From Niebla homalea (Eukaryota > Ascomycota > Lecanoromycetes > Lecanorales > Ramalinaceae), in NCBI GenBank assembly GCA_019925105.1, contig JAHGAU010000020.1:828501-892500 (forward strand): 64,000 nt of DNA, written 5' to 3'. Under the pieces are notes generated by a model. That model had not been told where the DNA came from and did not search any database. It saw nothing but the letters and a program-made list of their open reading frames with translations. This document shows, piece by piece, positions 23,301 through 34,156 of this stretch (the first letter of the stretch is position 1; every line of letters starts with the position of its first letter). The position numbers were made by a program, and so were the translations under genes.

Positions 23301-24392
23301 TGGAGGTAGAATGCTTCAATCGATAATGCTGGTGTCGAATGGAGAGGGTTTGGATGGATAATTGTAGGCGATGCTCTCTATTCTCCAAGGGTCGATGTCA
23401 ATTGAGGATTAGGTTGAAAATGGCCACAGCCGACGCTAGCCGGCCCTAGCCGAGAAATGCGGGCTACCGTCATCATCTTATGCTTGCCCAAACTGTGGAA
23501 TTAGTGTGCGGTAACATCATCAGGCCGGAAAGAAAGGATAGCTCCGCGCTTCCGAGGCGACGTAGATCGAAGTCTTTTCCCAAAGTGTTAAATGCTTTTA
23601 AGGCCGTCGCATGAACGCTCCGATCTCGTCGAATATCTATGGTTAATGCCTTAACATGCTGCTTTCGACTCTCTACGATCTTCGCTATCGGATTGTCGAC
23701 TTGCATAGGGCTTATTGACGATTCAATGAATGCTATTGTTAGGTAATTAGAGACCTTATCGTCGCTATAACCCTAGCTTCATACAGATAGCTTAAGAAAT
23801 ATATTTGCTTTTATGATCTTCCCGGTGTTAATTTCATAAGCATCGTAATTGCCATTAATGTTCATTTCCCAGAGCGTAACGTCGAAGTCCTCGCAGTCTG
23901 CGAACGATTCGCGACATATCATATTCTTATACTGCGTCGCTAGTGCCATCAAACCCATTCGGAAAGCAACCCATTGTTGCGTCAGCAGAATCCGTCATCC
24001 ATGTTTTCAACATTGGTGAACCGTCTAATGTTACAGTAAATGTCATGGTTATTCGCTGCGTATGGGGCTCCAGGGGAGCTTTTCAACCACGTTTGAAATC
24101 TTGACAAGCCTGGCTTACAATTGAAACAGGCTTCGTCATGCGAGTCTGTGGGTGTGTGGGCTGGAACGAACTTACGATGTTAGTGTAAATAACTGTTGCA
24201 AGAATACCAATCAAGAAGATATTGAGAGCCCGCAGCCGGTTCTTTGTAGCCTTTGTCATTCATGTAGCGAGTTCAACGACATGCATTGTGATGAAAATAG
24301 GGGAAAATGATTTTCCAATGCCAAAGGGATTCGCGATCGAGAGGCGACGAAGCTGATACGGAGCAAAATTGTCCTCTCCCCATGAGATCATC
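23301..24392. other. Gene-free, somewhat AT-rich interval
   Basis: About 1.1 kb between the acetyltransferase and the protease gene. It includes a CTAGC-rich patch near 23433-23455 and AT-rich stretches near 23760-23830. A decayed repeat is possible but I could not define ends. Confidence 0.4.
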
Positions 24393-25640
24393 ATGGATGC
24401 GTCTCTCTTCTCCTCGACAAACCAATCGTCCCAATGCATTCTTCAAATCATGTGGAGGCCACCTCTCCTATTTCTCTACCCCTCCTCCCTCCACCCTACC
24501 TCCCATGGCCATCTCCTCCGACCGCTCCGTCCCCGCAACTTCACCTCCTCTCCCCCTCCTCGCCGTCAATCCATCCTCCTCCGCCAGCATCCCCACCACT
24601 GCCTCCCCACCCGTCATATCACTACCACCAGCACCACCACGACTACCCCCTCTCTCTTGATCCTCCTCCGCCGCCTCGCCCCGAGCATCCCAACCCTCAC
24701 CCTCCTAACCCTATCTTACGTCCTCTACTCCTTGACCTACAATCTCATGCCCGTCTCGGGCTCCTCCATGTCCCCGCTCCTCAACCCGTCATCCCTCGAC
24801 GGGGGGAGCCTCCCAGTCTCCAAGCGGTGGTGGTGGTGGCGCAGGGATTGGGTATGGGTGGAGATGTGGCCGTCGCGGCTCATCCGGTTCGCCGACGCGC
24901 GGCTGAACCCGTCGACCTCGCCGTACTATTCCTCTGCGTCCTCTTCTGATGGCGATGACAACGAGCTAGTTAAGGAGCAGGAGGGCAACAGAAGAAGTGC
25001 AGCAGCAGCACCGGTGCCACCATGGTGGCGCGACATCGCAAACCCGCTGAGCAGCAGCAGCCGGAAGGGCACGACGACGACGTACAAGGGTTCGCGCGGC
25101 CTGATCAGGAGGGGCATCGTGGTGGCGCTGTACTCGCCCACTTCCTGCACGGCCGCGGCTGCCGGGGGGCGGGGCGGCGCCAAGTTGCTGGTCAAGCGCA
25201 TCGTTGCGCTGCCCGGCGATGTGGTGCTGCCGCGGCCCGGGGCCCGGTATCCCCGGCGCAGGGTCCTCGTGCCCGAGGGGTGTGTCTGGGTGGAGGGGGA
25301 TAATGAGGTTGGGGAGAGGAGTTGGGACAGTAATTTCTTTGGGCCGGTGGGCGTGGGGATGGTGGTGGGGAGGGTGGGGGCAAGGTGTGGCCTTTGGGGC
25401 AGTGGGGGGCGTTGGAGGAAGGAGGAGTGGGCCGGGGATGGTGGCCTGGGAGGGCGAGGGTGGTTGAGGGAGGTGGGGAGAGGGTCAGGCGGTGGAGTGG
25501 AGGGGATGACGGGGGAGAGGGGGATGTTGGATGAAAGTGGTGGAAGCAAGGCGATGGTTCAGAGAGCATGTTATGCCACAGCACTTGAGCGGGAACAACG
25601 TGAAGGTCGCCCCGCGCCGATTCATTGTCAGATCAGATGA
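24393..25640 (+). CDS. IMP2: Mitochondrial inner membrane protease subunit 2-like (signal peptidase I family, S26)
   Basis: Single-exon frame of about 415 residues. The catalytic Ser lies in MPVSGSSMSPLL and the catalytic Lys in VKRIVALPGD; then come PEGCVWVEGDN and SNFFGPVGVGMVVGRV, matching Imp2. A hydrophobic segment (TLTLLTLSYVLYSLTYNLM) just before the Ser is the membrane anchor. Imp2 cleaves sorting signals of proteins delivered to the intermembrane space. Oddities: about 130 extra residues between the Ser box and the Lys box, beginning with a Trp/Arg cluster (RWWWWRRDWVW) and containing Ser-, Ala- and Thr-rich runs, plus a long Gly/Arg tail. The start may be 24393 (MDASLF) or 24450 (MWRPPLL); the latter begins a basic presequence-like N-terminus. 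An intron inside the insert cannot be excluded. Confidence 0.82.
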   Translation: MDASLFSSTNQSSQCILQIMWRPPLLFLYPSSLHPTSHGHLLRPLRPRNFTSSPPPRRQSILLRQHPHHCLPTRHITTTSTTTTTPSLLILLRRLAPSIPTLTLLTLSYVLYSLTYNLMPVSGSSMSPLLNPSSLDGGSLPVSKRWWWWRRDWVWVEMWPSRLIRFADARLNPSTSPYYSSASSSDGDDNELVKEQEGNRRSAAAAPVPPWWRDIANPLSSSSRKGTTTTYKGSRGLIRRGIVVALYSPTSCTAAAAGGRGGAKLLVKRIVALPGDVVLPRPGARYPRRRVLVPEGCVWVEGDNEVGERSWDSNFFGPVGVGMVVGRVGARCGLWGSGGRWRKEEWAGDGGLGGRGWLREVGRGSGGGVEGMTGERGMLDESGGSKAMVQRACYATALEREQREGRPAPIHCQIR

Positions 25641-25935
25641 TACAGCGCCGAAGTTATGTGGCTATAAATTCCCAATCTTGGGACCTCGACTTCCCGGATC
25701 TACCCAGCAGCCTCGACCTCCAGATCTCCCATCAAACCCTCCAACATGAGCCATTGCACCAGCTCCACCTCTACCATCCTCAACCTCTCCATCCACCATC
25801 CAACCCAGTGTTTCTCTCGCCACCCACACACACCCTGCAAGCCTGGCCCCCTCCGCCCCATCACCTCACCGGACTCACATTCCGGGGCACGCCCTGCCTC
25901 GGCCCTCCCATCACAGCACCATCGGAGGTCCCCTC
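25641..25935. other. Intergenic, convergent ends
   Basis: Pyrimidine-rich on the plus strand. No supportable gene. Confidence 0.4.
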
Positions 25936-26073
25936 TCATGTCCCACGGGGCCCGGCACACTGCTCCAAAGTCCTTGGCACGGGAGCCGTGGCAGCATAGT
26001 CGGGATCGCCGTACCTGGCCGCGTTGGCGGCTCGAGTCTTCTGCTGCTCGTGGCGGCGTTTCGCGTAGAGAGG
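25936..26073 (-). CDS. Possible terminal exon of a small gene
   Basis: On the minus strand, after a CAG acceptor at 26076-26074, a 45-codon frame begins PLYAKRRHEQQKTRAANAAR and ends with AATAPVPRTLEQCAGPRGT and TGA. Composition is protein-like (basic helix, then DPDYAAT). No ATG is available in this frame upstream, so an earlier exon is needed and was not found. No family recognised. Confidence 0.28.
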   Translation of the reverse strand, partial: PLYAKRRHEQQKTRAANAARYGDPDYAATAPVPRTLEQCAGPRGT

Positions 26074-27344
26074 CTGAGGGTGATGCACATGGCTTTTGTT
26101 CGTGAGATTGTTGTGTGGATGAATGGGTTTGAGATGTGGGTGGAAGCCTGGGACGGAGGTTTCGAGGTTTCGGGGATTGGTGGGAAGGGAGGGGGGTTGA
26201 CGATGGGTTTGTGCCTGTGCGTGTGATGAAGGGCAAATAGTTGAAGATGGTGGGTGATGTCCCGGTCGATACCAAAACTGATGGAACAGAGGGACGGACC
26301 CAGCGAAGCTGGATGAGCACACAGAGAGAAAACCACAAGAAAATGCTACCAGCACATTTACATATGTACACAATCAATGACCTAGGACCCAACAAATTGA
26401 GATGCCGTTCCACTTAACATCACCTACCCCGAAACACCTCAGCCCCATTCACTCGCCCCTTCGACATCGCGCATCGCGTCGCGCATCGCATCGAAACCCT
26501 GCCCGTCCACCCGCCTCTCGTGTATTATATTTATCACTCACTTGAGCTGAGCTGCGCTGGGCTAGGGCGGAGAAGATGCACCACCAAGCAATCACTTCGC
26601 GGAACCAGAAGAAACAGCGAGCCCCGCAAGAGGAAAGCAGTGATGGTTGATTTCCGTAACGATCATACTGTAGTGTTGATGATAATTGAATGATTGGTAT
26701 CACATGATGCAGGTGAGATAGATGAGGATGAGGATGATGGGGAAGGTGGTTGAGTGTGGAGCTAATATCAATATTGTTGTTGTTATTTGGGGTTGGAAGT
26801 GCGATGGGTGGTAGTAGATGATGTTGATGATGATGGATGATGATGATGGAAGGAAGTTGAACTGTTTGTTGCGTGGAATTGTCGGTTCCCCTTTTTGGGC
26901 GAGAGTGGGGAACGCTGAACCGGTTTCCCACCGAATAATGATAATAGGGGAAATCTTTGCAACATGGCGGGTGCTGTGCAAACGCCGCTTTTTTCTTGTT
27001 CCAAGTCTCGCATACATGGTGATGGCCAGGTAGTGGTCGAGCTTTCTTTGGGAAGAGCCTTCGCTGAGAGCCAGAGTCTCGAGTCCAGTGCATGCCTTTG
27101 TCATTGCTCATCTCGAATTCTGATTTGTCGGTCTCTTCCAAGTAGGACTTTCTCCCGTCCTTGTTAACTTAGGGCTGTTGATCTGGCTATTTCTTGCTTG
27201 GTTTCTAGAGTACAAGGTTGCGTATTCACCAACCTCCGTTCGATGGCGCCATCTAATCCAACTCGGATCATGGACATCTCATACGATGTCTTTCAGAGAG
27301 CATCAAGATCCCATGATGTAACACACATCGATCACACTATCTTC
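26074..27344. other. Gene-free interval with low-complexity frames
   Basis: A 230-codon minus frame (26449-27141) is made of His/Asn/Pro-rich runs from TGATGA and GTTGTT tracts (about 26720-26860) and shows no conserved motif; I do not count it as a gene. Confidence 0.5.
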
Positions 27345-28056
27345 CTACCCCGCCTTCGTAAACCTCCCTGCAAACGGTGGAATTACCAACAGTGGATCTT
27401 CCCTCGAAGTGAGAACTTGATCGATCTTGGACCATTCGCCTGCTTCGAGGATGTCATCTCCAGTGGAGCGGGTGAGGTTGCAACCTCCTATGAAGAAGGG
27501 CCAGATTGTTTGGTACATTCCTGCATCGTCAACCATCAACCAACGTACAATCCGAGAGCTTGAAACGAATGGAACCATTGGGAGAGAAGAGAGGAGACTC
27601 ACGCTGTATCATTATCGTCACAGGATCCTCAGTAGCCTTGACATGCTCCTTCACTACCATCACACCTCCGGGCTTCAACATTTGATAACACGCCTTGACC
27701 ATCTCCTTTGGTCGCGGCACACCGCATAATACCTGATGAGATACGACGGTGTCGACTGATCCCTCGGTCAAGCCATAGGTCCGCAGACGATCAAAATCCT
27801 CGATCCCGCAGGGCACAATCTTGTAAATGTCGCTCAACCCATACTTCTTGACGTTCGCTTGGAGCTGAGGGTGGAGGGCGGTATTAGGCTCCACCCCGTA
27901 GATGCACGTGATCTGAGATTTGGAGTAGCGGGATAGCTGGTTGCCTGAGCCGGGACCGAGTTCGAGGACGACGCCACGGGCGGAGGCGATCAGGGCGGGG
28001 GTTGGTGTTTCTTTTTCGTTGTCGAAGAGAAGCTTGTCTGATGTTCTTTCAGCATC
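27345..28056 (-). CDS. Class I SAM-dependent methyltransferase (METTL7-like), 5' exon not found
   Basis: Two exons seen: 28056-27603 and 27520-27345, with an 82-nt intron (donor GTGAGT, acceptor TGCAG). The SAM-binding motif I is VVLELGPGSGNQ, motif post-I is GVEPN, then VDTVVSHQVLCGVPRPKEMV (acidic loop and motif IV), and LKPGGVMVVKEHV. After splicing the C-terminus reads PFFIGGCNLTRSTGDDILEA, then WSKIDQVL, as in fungal METTL7-type enzymes. The first visible exon starts after a CCACAG acceptor at 28057 and has no in-frame ATG near its 5' end, so an upstream exon with the start codon is missing from this model. Substrate unknown. The 5' side overlaps or abuts a plus-strand frame at 28078. 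Confidence 0.78.
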
Positions 28057-28077
28057 CTGTGGCAGAGATGTAGGCGC

Positions 28078-28587
28078 ATGGACAGAGAACTGGATATGAT
28101 GAAGAGCCCTTCAGATGATATCGCTGCAGAAGTACCACGAAACCAAAATGAGGACGGAGACAGGAAGCAAGTCATAATTAGAGAGTCTGTACGTACTCAT
28201 CCGAAGCCACCACTTGCCAAAGACAAGTCCGCTGAATTTATCCCTACTCAAGACATCCGATGGATTGATCTGGAACGTGAGCAGTTCGATGAAGACCAGG
28301 AAACTGCCTTTTCGATCCGTGATTTAGTGAGTAAGACTTCTGATATAATTAATCCGACATCAAATTCCATCGGCCAAAGATTGGACTGGACGCACAATAG
28401 AATGCAACACACAAGAAAGCGAGTGGCTCCAGATAGATCTGCAACCGTCGAGCAAGCTGGAGCTCCATGTTTCTTTTCTACAGAGCCAGAGATGAAAGAC
28501 CTCGCAGAACAAGAATTGGACGAGCCTCGAAGGTCCGAGGCGACCAATAATGCAGCAACAGAGAGTGAAGTGGCTTGTCAAGCTTGA
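28078..28587 (+). CDS. Hypothetical acidic protein
   Basis: Single frame of 169 residues from ATG 28078 (a second ATG at 28096). It is highly charged: stretches such as DLEREQFDEDQETAFSIRDL and PEMKDLAEQELDEPRRSEA suggest a real but disordered or helical protein. No domain, signal peptide or membrane segment. It is divergent from, and only 20 bp away from, the visible 5' end of the methyltransferase, so one of the two models must share or overlap leader sequence. A chance frame antisense to the missing methyltransferase exon is the alternative. Confidence 0.38.
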   Translation: MDRELDMMKSPSDDIAAEVPRNQNEDGDRKQVIIRESVRTHPKPPLAKDKSAEFIPTQDIRWIDLEREQFDEDQETAFSIRDLVSKTSDIINPTSNSIGQRLDWTHNRMQHTRKRVAPDRSATVEQAGAPCFFSTEPEMKDLAEQELDEPRRSEATNNAATESEVACQA

Positions 28588-28836
28588 TTGTGTGCCAGTA
28601 TCTCCAGCCGAGGAAGTATTACGTCATTCCAATGTTGGGGCTTATTACCGCCCGAATTTCGCCTGCCACTATAACTTTCTTAATCCCATCAACGGTATGG
28701 AATCTTTGGGAGCAATAGGTATGCTTGATCAGGTCTGTAACGACAAGGCACCGTGGAATAAGCATTTGGACATTTGCATATCCTCTTATCGGACTGCCAA
28801 GCTGTATTACTCTAGTGTATCAGTAGGAAAAGTCTC

Positions 28837-31800
28837 CTACTGTACTACCCTTATATCCTCCCCTCCTTGCAAGCGATCAATCTCCATGCCAATGCTCATC
28901 ACCCAATGATCTCTTTCCGCCCGACTCCTCGCTTTGAAAACGATACTCCGTCCCGGCACTCCCAATGTACTTACATACCGCAACCTATTCCTGGTGCCTC
29001 CTTCGCCCACCCCAATTTCCTCTTTGGCATTGAACCAGCTCTTGTTCCTTGGCTGCCAGATCACGAAACACGTCATGGTATCCTCATCCGTACTAGTCCA
29101 TGCATCCTCCAGAAAAACCCTCGGAAGTGCGTGATGCCCCGGATGATTGCTGTCAAAAGTCTGATTCTGGTACAGTAGGTCGCCCTCGGTCACCAGACCG
29201 CTATAGATGTAGCAATTGCTCAGATCCACAGACGCTAAGCGATCATGCTGGATGTGCCGGACCTCTGCACCACTTCGCTGTCTTAATGTGCCATGAAAAG
29301 TCAACAGGCGTCCGTGACACAAGATCACACCACAGCGGAGAAACGTGCTATGTCGTTTCGGTTTGCGATACAGCGTCCCTGCCAAGGTGATGGCACGGCA
29401 GCAGGAGATTCCGCACATGTTGAACAGCTCCGGAGATGATACCGAACGACCGACCTCCCACTTCTCTGCGAATTGGCCGAGGTACGCTTCCATCTCCTCG
29501 TCGATGTCAAGCCGGCGCAGGTTTTCCGCTCGGACCGTCTTGAACAAGGTCATGTCATCGGCGAGGCGAAGCTTCCAATAGCGAACGAGGTGGCGAAGGC
29601 GGTGCATCCATTCGCGTTTGGTCTGCTCGTTGTATGCTTGAAGGCGCACTATCAACTTGTTGGTCATGACGAGTTCGAATGTGCGATCATCGTCGAACGA
29701 CTCCGTCTTGCCATCATCGCGAGTGGTGTCAACGACGGGTTCGTGGAAGTCAACATCGGGACCGGTGTCCATCTGAGCGTCGGCAACGGAACTACCACGT
29801 TTGGAATCTTGGACTCGGAGCACATGGGCAAGATTGATGTAACCCTCGGCGTTGAGCAGAGTGTTGATCTTGCGCTCGCTCTCTTTGTAGGCTTCGTCGT
29901 CGTGGCGTGCCTTGCTGGCCGCATTGTGCTTGAGCCATTCGAGGGCGCCATCGTGCTCAGGAAAGGGATTGACGGAGTAAATCAAAGGAATGTTCTCCAC
30001 AAGCTCGTTCGCACTAGGAACTGAAGAGTCGTTACGTGATGGAAGACGTGGTGGCGGTGGTGGCAAGGCTTTCGCTGGTCGCGAGTAGCATAGATATTGA
30101 TTGTGGGTCGTAAAGTAAAGGCGTTTGAAGTACATCTTACCAAGCCTTCGGACGTGGCCCTTCTGTGATGTAAGACGGATGAGAAAGCCTTCGACCGGTG
30201 GAGGTTCAGTCATGGTGTCTTTCTTGGTGCGAATATTTGTTGGATAATGAGCTTTGGGTCGTAGCTCGAGGTCGTGTGTCTTCTGCATGGCCAGAGTTCC
30301 ATACATCCTTCGCTCATTCGCCCCATGCACCCATTCCAGCCGGTCATACCGTTTCCACGCAAGGCCAATCTTCTCCTTTACCATCCATGTCCTCAGCACA
30401 TCCTCCCATTCAGGATAGTCTTCCAGCATTTTCAGACATTTTTGGATTATCAACCCTGCTACAGCCTTCTCTGCTTCCATCGTCTTCATGACCGCTTCGT
30501 CCGTTTTGGCCTGTTGCGCTGCGTTCATAGACTTTTCGAGCTCGATGAATGGATTCTCAAGCTTCAAGGTGACACTCAGGTCAGGCACATTGACTTGCAG
30601 TGTGCCAGATCGCTGCCATCCAAGAGTCTGACGAATGAAAGTATACCATTCGGCAGCGCTGGCAGCGGATTTGGTACGAAGGATGTGGATCATAGTGCCC
30701 TTCTTGTAAGGAGCCCAAATAACAAGAGTCTTGTCCAGGGATGAGTAGAGGTTGACATGCGTGGTCTTGTGATTCAAGGGAATCTCGTGGGTAGATTGGC
30801 CCTTTAAGTTCGTTTCCTCTTTGGTGGGTATCTTTCTCGTCTTGTACATCTGGAGACAGAAATCTTCGTCGGACTTGGTGCTCTCGCGGCAGACGACGAC
30901 AAACTCCCTCCATTTCTCCACGAGGCGAGCCTCAATCTTCAGGCTTTGGTTCTCATCGTAGTCTGGCGGTAGATCATGCATTGTGGCGTCGATACGGACA
31001 AGCATCTTTTCCATCTTGACGATCTCGCCAGGGTGATGTTGTCCTTGTCTCATTCTTCTCCAGCTCCGCCGTCGACCTCCTTCACTGAGCTTGGCGTATG
31101 TATCCCCATCATCATGCGCAAGCTTGTCGGTGACATTGAATTGGACCAAGCCAGGGGCGTTGGCTTTCGGCTGCGATGATTGCTCCTTGTCTTTGTCAAT
31201 TGTATGACTCTCATCTGTTGCCTGTTCTTGCTGTGAGAGAAGTGCCGTGGCAGATGTAGAGCCATAGGCAGAGACTGGTGAGGTGCCATTAGAGGACCTT
31301 GGCTGTGATGAGTCTTTCAGTGTCTCCGATGTCGTGGAAGTTTGAGGTACTTCAAGACCAGTAGGCTGACGTGTACTCGCTGGCGTCTCCCGTGCAGTTT
31401 GGAAAGAAGATGGTGGGGGACTTGAGCTTTTCCTCGATTGACTCCTCATTGGCGCAGTAACAAAGGAAGCTCTTCCTTTGGCTCCCAATCCTGAAGGTTG
31501 CTTTGTGTTGCGCTTCCGCCTCTGTGTCTTTCGGTGCGAAATGTCTCTTGACTTTGGAAGAGACTTTGCACTATCATCACCCTCCTCGTCCGGAGCGATT
31601 GATTCGGCTTCGAGCTCACTCATGCCGTCATCTTCGTCCCCACCACTTTCTTCATCTACGCGTTTGACCTTGACCTCTACGTTGTCGTTGTCGCTCGCGT
31701 CTTCTTTACCCTCATCCTCATCCTCGTCTTCTGCATCATGCGGGTGGCGAAAGGCGGGGGAGAAGGTGGCACTGGCACTCGGTCCATCCAATCCAGTGAT

Positions 31801-32117
31801 TTGCCTGGTATGGGATACACTTGCAGAGGCATGGAAGGTCGAAGCGCGAGATGAATAGTTCTTGGCTATGTAGTGGCGGTACCAGGATTTCCTGTGGCTC
31901 TTCAGCCAGCCTTCTGGGATAGGTCCAATGAAGCAACGACGGGTGGTCAGGTGAATGTGTTCTGGTGAAGCATGTTGCTGAAGACTCGTAAGCTTCGCAA
32001 ATATGGAAGGACAAGGAGGTGAAGAGAGTGACTTACTAGGCGTAATGCTGTGTAAGAATTAGGATCAATATCATACTGGGGGCCTGAGTTACCCTCCGGC
32101 TCGCTTGAAGAGGTCAT
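28837..32117 (-). CDS. SPO71-like PH-domain protein
   Basis: Two exons: 32117-32037 and 31977-28837; 1073 residues. Exon 1 (MTSSSEPEGNSGPQYDIDPN to YTALRL) uses a GTAAGT donor; the acceptor is a CAG 11 nt after a CTTAC branch site. Exon 2 opens with the family N-terminus TTRRCFIGPIPEGWLKSHRK, followed by ~200 acidic/Ser-rich disordered residues. It then has LPPDYDENQSLKIEARLVEK, a first PH-like region around VNLYSSLDKTLVIWAP, a PH domain at VEGFLIRLTSQKGHVRRLGK, and a C-terminal PH region (AGTLYRKPKRHSTFLRCGVI). SPO71 in yeast acts at the prospore membrane; homologues in filamentous fungi are little studied. Bases for the family are the N-terminal RRCF..PEGW motif and the repeated PH pattern. 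Confidence 0.88.
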
Positions 32118-32502
32118 CTACAGCTGCACAGCGCGTCCCATGGAAGATCCGCACGAAAGAAACAGAAGAAATCGATATGGAGATCAAAAATAGAAAAGTG
32201 TACCAGAGATTGGAATTGCGCCGAGCACCCCCGCATACTGAAGCACGTCAAGCTGCATAGCATTCATTACTATTCTGTCACTGATCACTCATCAACCCTG
32301 CTTCGCCTCGCCTGCGTCACCCCTGTCACCCGCTGCGTCACAACCGCCCGCAGACGCGCGCTTCCCCACCAACAGCATCATTCAAGGGATCCTTCGAACA
32401 CTCTCCTGATCTGCTCTCCCTCCTGATAAGTGGTGCACTACTCCATCTCCGTTCCTCTTCGCGTCCTCGATTGATCAATTGGTATCCACTGATCCACTCA
32501 TC
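32118..32502. promoter_or_regulatory. Shared divergent promoter region
   Basis: About 385 bp between the start codons of the SPO71-like gene (minus) and the glycolipid transfer gene (plus); it must hold both promoters. No specific site can be named. Confidence 0.5.
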
Positions 32503-33457
32503 ATGTCCATACCCTCCAACGAGACCCACCCGGCTGGCGGTACCTGGTTCGACACCCTCCGCAGATCCTTTGTCGACGTGCCCGTGGAATCTGCGAACGA
32601 CAATGCCGTCCCCACCACCGAATTCCTAGAGGCTGCCGAGTCGCTGACTACGCTGTTTGGTTTGTCTCGTTCGCCGTTCTGCTTCACCTCGTCAATGCTG
32701 TTAGCTTCCTATATCAGCCTACCCTTGACCCTTCAGATCGTACAATTCGACTCCATGCTAATAGTCACGTGGGTGATACGGAACAGATGTCCTAGGATCA
32801 ATGGCATTCACTCCCGTCAAGAATGACATGATTGGAAACATAAAAGTACGCACCAGCCTCCCCCTACCCGGGACCTCTGCCCTCTTCATCCGCATCCCCT
32901 CCCAATCCATCCTCCCCTCCCCACCCCCCGGCACGACCCTCATACCTCCATCGCAACCCCACCCTAGAGCGCACGCCCGCTAAACCCCCTCCCCCCCTGC
33001 ACCACAGAAAGTCCGTGACCGCCAACTCGCCTCCCCCGCCACATCCACAACGCTCCAATCGCTCGTCCTGGACGAGCTCGCCAAGAAGCACCAACAACAA
33101 AAACAACCACAACAACACACCGCAACGGAGGGCCTCCTCTGGCTCGTGCGCGGGCTCTCCTTCACCCTCACGGCACTAACGCACAACCTCTCGCACCCGG
33201 CCGACGAGCTCTCGACCTCCTTCCGCGCCGCCTACGCCTCCACGCTCAAACCGCACCACTCCTTCATGGTGAAGCCCGTCTTCAGCGCCGCCATGTCAGC
33301 CACGCCGTACAAGAAGGACTTTTATGCGAAGATGGGCGGGGCGGGGGAGGGCGGGGAGGAGAAGGTGAGGGAGGCGATGGCGGTGTATGTGCGGGGGATG
33401 GGGAGGGTGGTGCAGGTGGTGCAGGAGTTTCAGGCAAGGAAGGAGGCCAAGTGGTAG
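32503..33457 (+). CDS. Glycolipid transfer protein (GLTP, HET-C2-like)
   Basis: Three exons: 32503-32659, 32787-32845, 33008-33457; 221 residues. Splicing joins FLEAAESLTTLF to DVLGSMAFTPVKNDMIGNIK and then KVRDRQLASP. The DxxxNxxK motif (DMIGNIKK) carries the Asp, Asn and Lys that bind the sugar headgroup in GLTP folds, and the downstream ATEGLLWLVRGLSFT segment carries the conserved Trp. GLTPs move glycosphingolipids between membranes in the cytosol; in Podospora the homologue het-c is an allorecognition gene. The C-terminus (VVQEFQARKEAKW) is typical. Length matches the family. Start fixed by MSIPSNETHPAGGTWFDT. Confidence 0.92.
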
Positions 33458-34156
33458 GTATCGCCGTGGGAGTTGGTCTGGGAGGTGGGGGGGGGGGAGA
33501 AGCTGTGAGGCATGCGGCCCCCTTTTGGTGTGTGGGGGGTGGGGGGAGGGAAGCATGACCCGGGGTAGGGGTTCGGAGAGTAGAAGTTGCGAATCGCGCA
33601 TGGAATAACGGGGGACTTAGTGGCGAAATGAAGTGATGTAGGCATACATTGCCCGGGACTTTTTGGGGGGCCGCGGGGAGGGGGGGGGTTAAAATGGGAA
33701 GGATACGGAATGGAAACACTGGAGTCGTTACATCGGGGTTTCCCAAGAGGTTGTTATTCAATGCATGCATGACCAAGAAACTATTCGAGTGGCTATTCTC
33801 GGCAATTAAGGGTGATGAGTATTACATGGCGCGCGCGCGCAGGGATGTGTACGTTTTGATAGTTTCGTTAATTGTATCGGTCCAGAGTCCTATGAAATGC
33901 AGTCAAGGTGTGTAAAGTCTACGAAAAAGATGTTGATCCTCCCAGATGCCCGGACAGGAATGAGCGCGCGCGGCGGCAGCGGTGGTGTACAACATTGTAC
34001 AGGCAAATTCACGCAGAGATAAGGATGCCTAGTCGCACACACACACACACACACCGAACTTTGCGATGCGGCCGCGCTGCTCAAATATCCTCGCCCCGTC
34101 TCTTCCCCTGCTCAGTCTCTTCCCCTGCCCCACTTCCACCCACCCGACCACCATCG
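33458..34156. other. Intergenic interval, convergent ends, simple repeats
   Basis: Between the convergent GLTP and MBP1-like genes. Holds G-rich runs near 33489-33545 and 33663-33688, a GCGC tract at 33831-33840 and a (CA)n tract at 34035-34054. No gene seen. Confidence 0.6.
34035..34054. repeat. (CA)n microsatellite
   Basis: Ten CA units in a row. Confidence 0.9.

Noticed and set aside
26449..27141. 230-codon minus-strand ORF
   Set aside because: Built from His/Asn/Pro runs produced by ATG/TTG simple repeats; no motif, no conserved composition outside the repeats.
32980..33776. Proline/serine-rich minus-strand ORFs opposite the GLTP gene
   Set aside because: Antisense shadows of the G-rich 3' part of GLTP and its flank; no start or motif.
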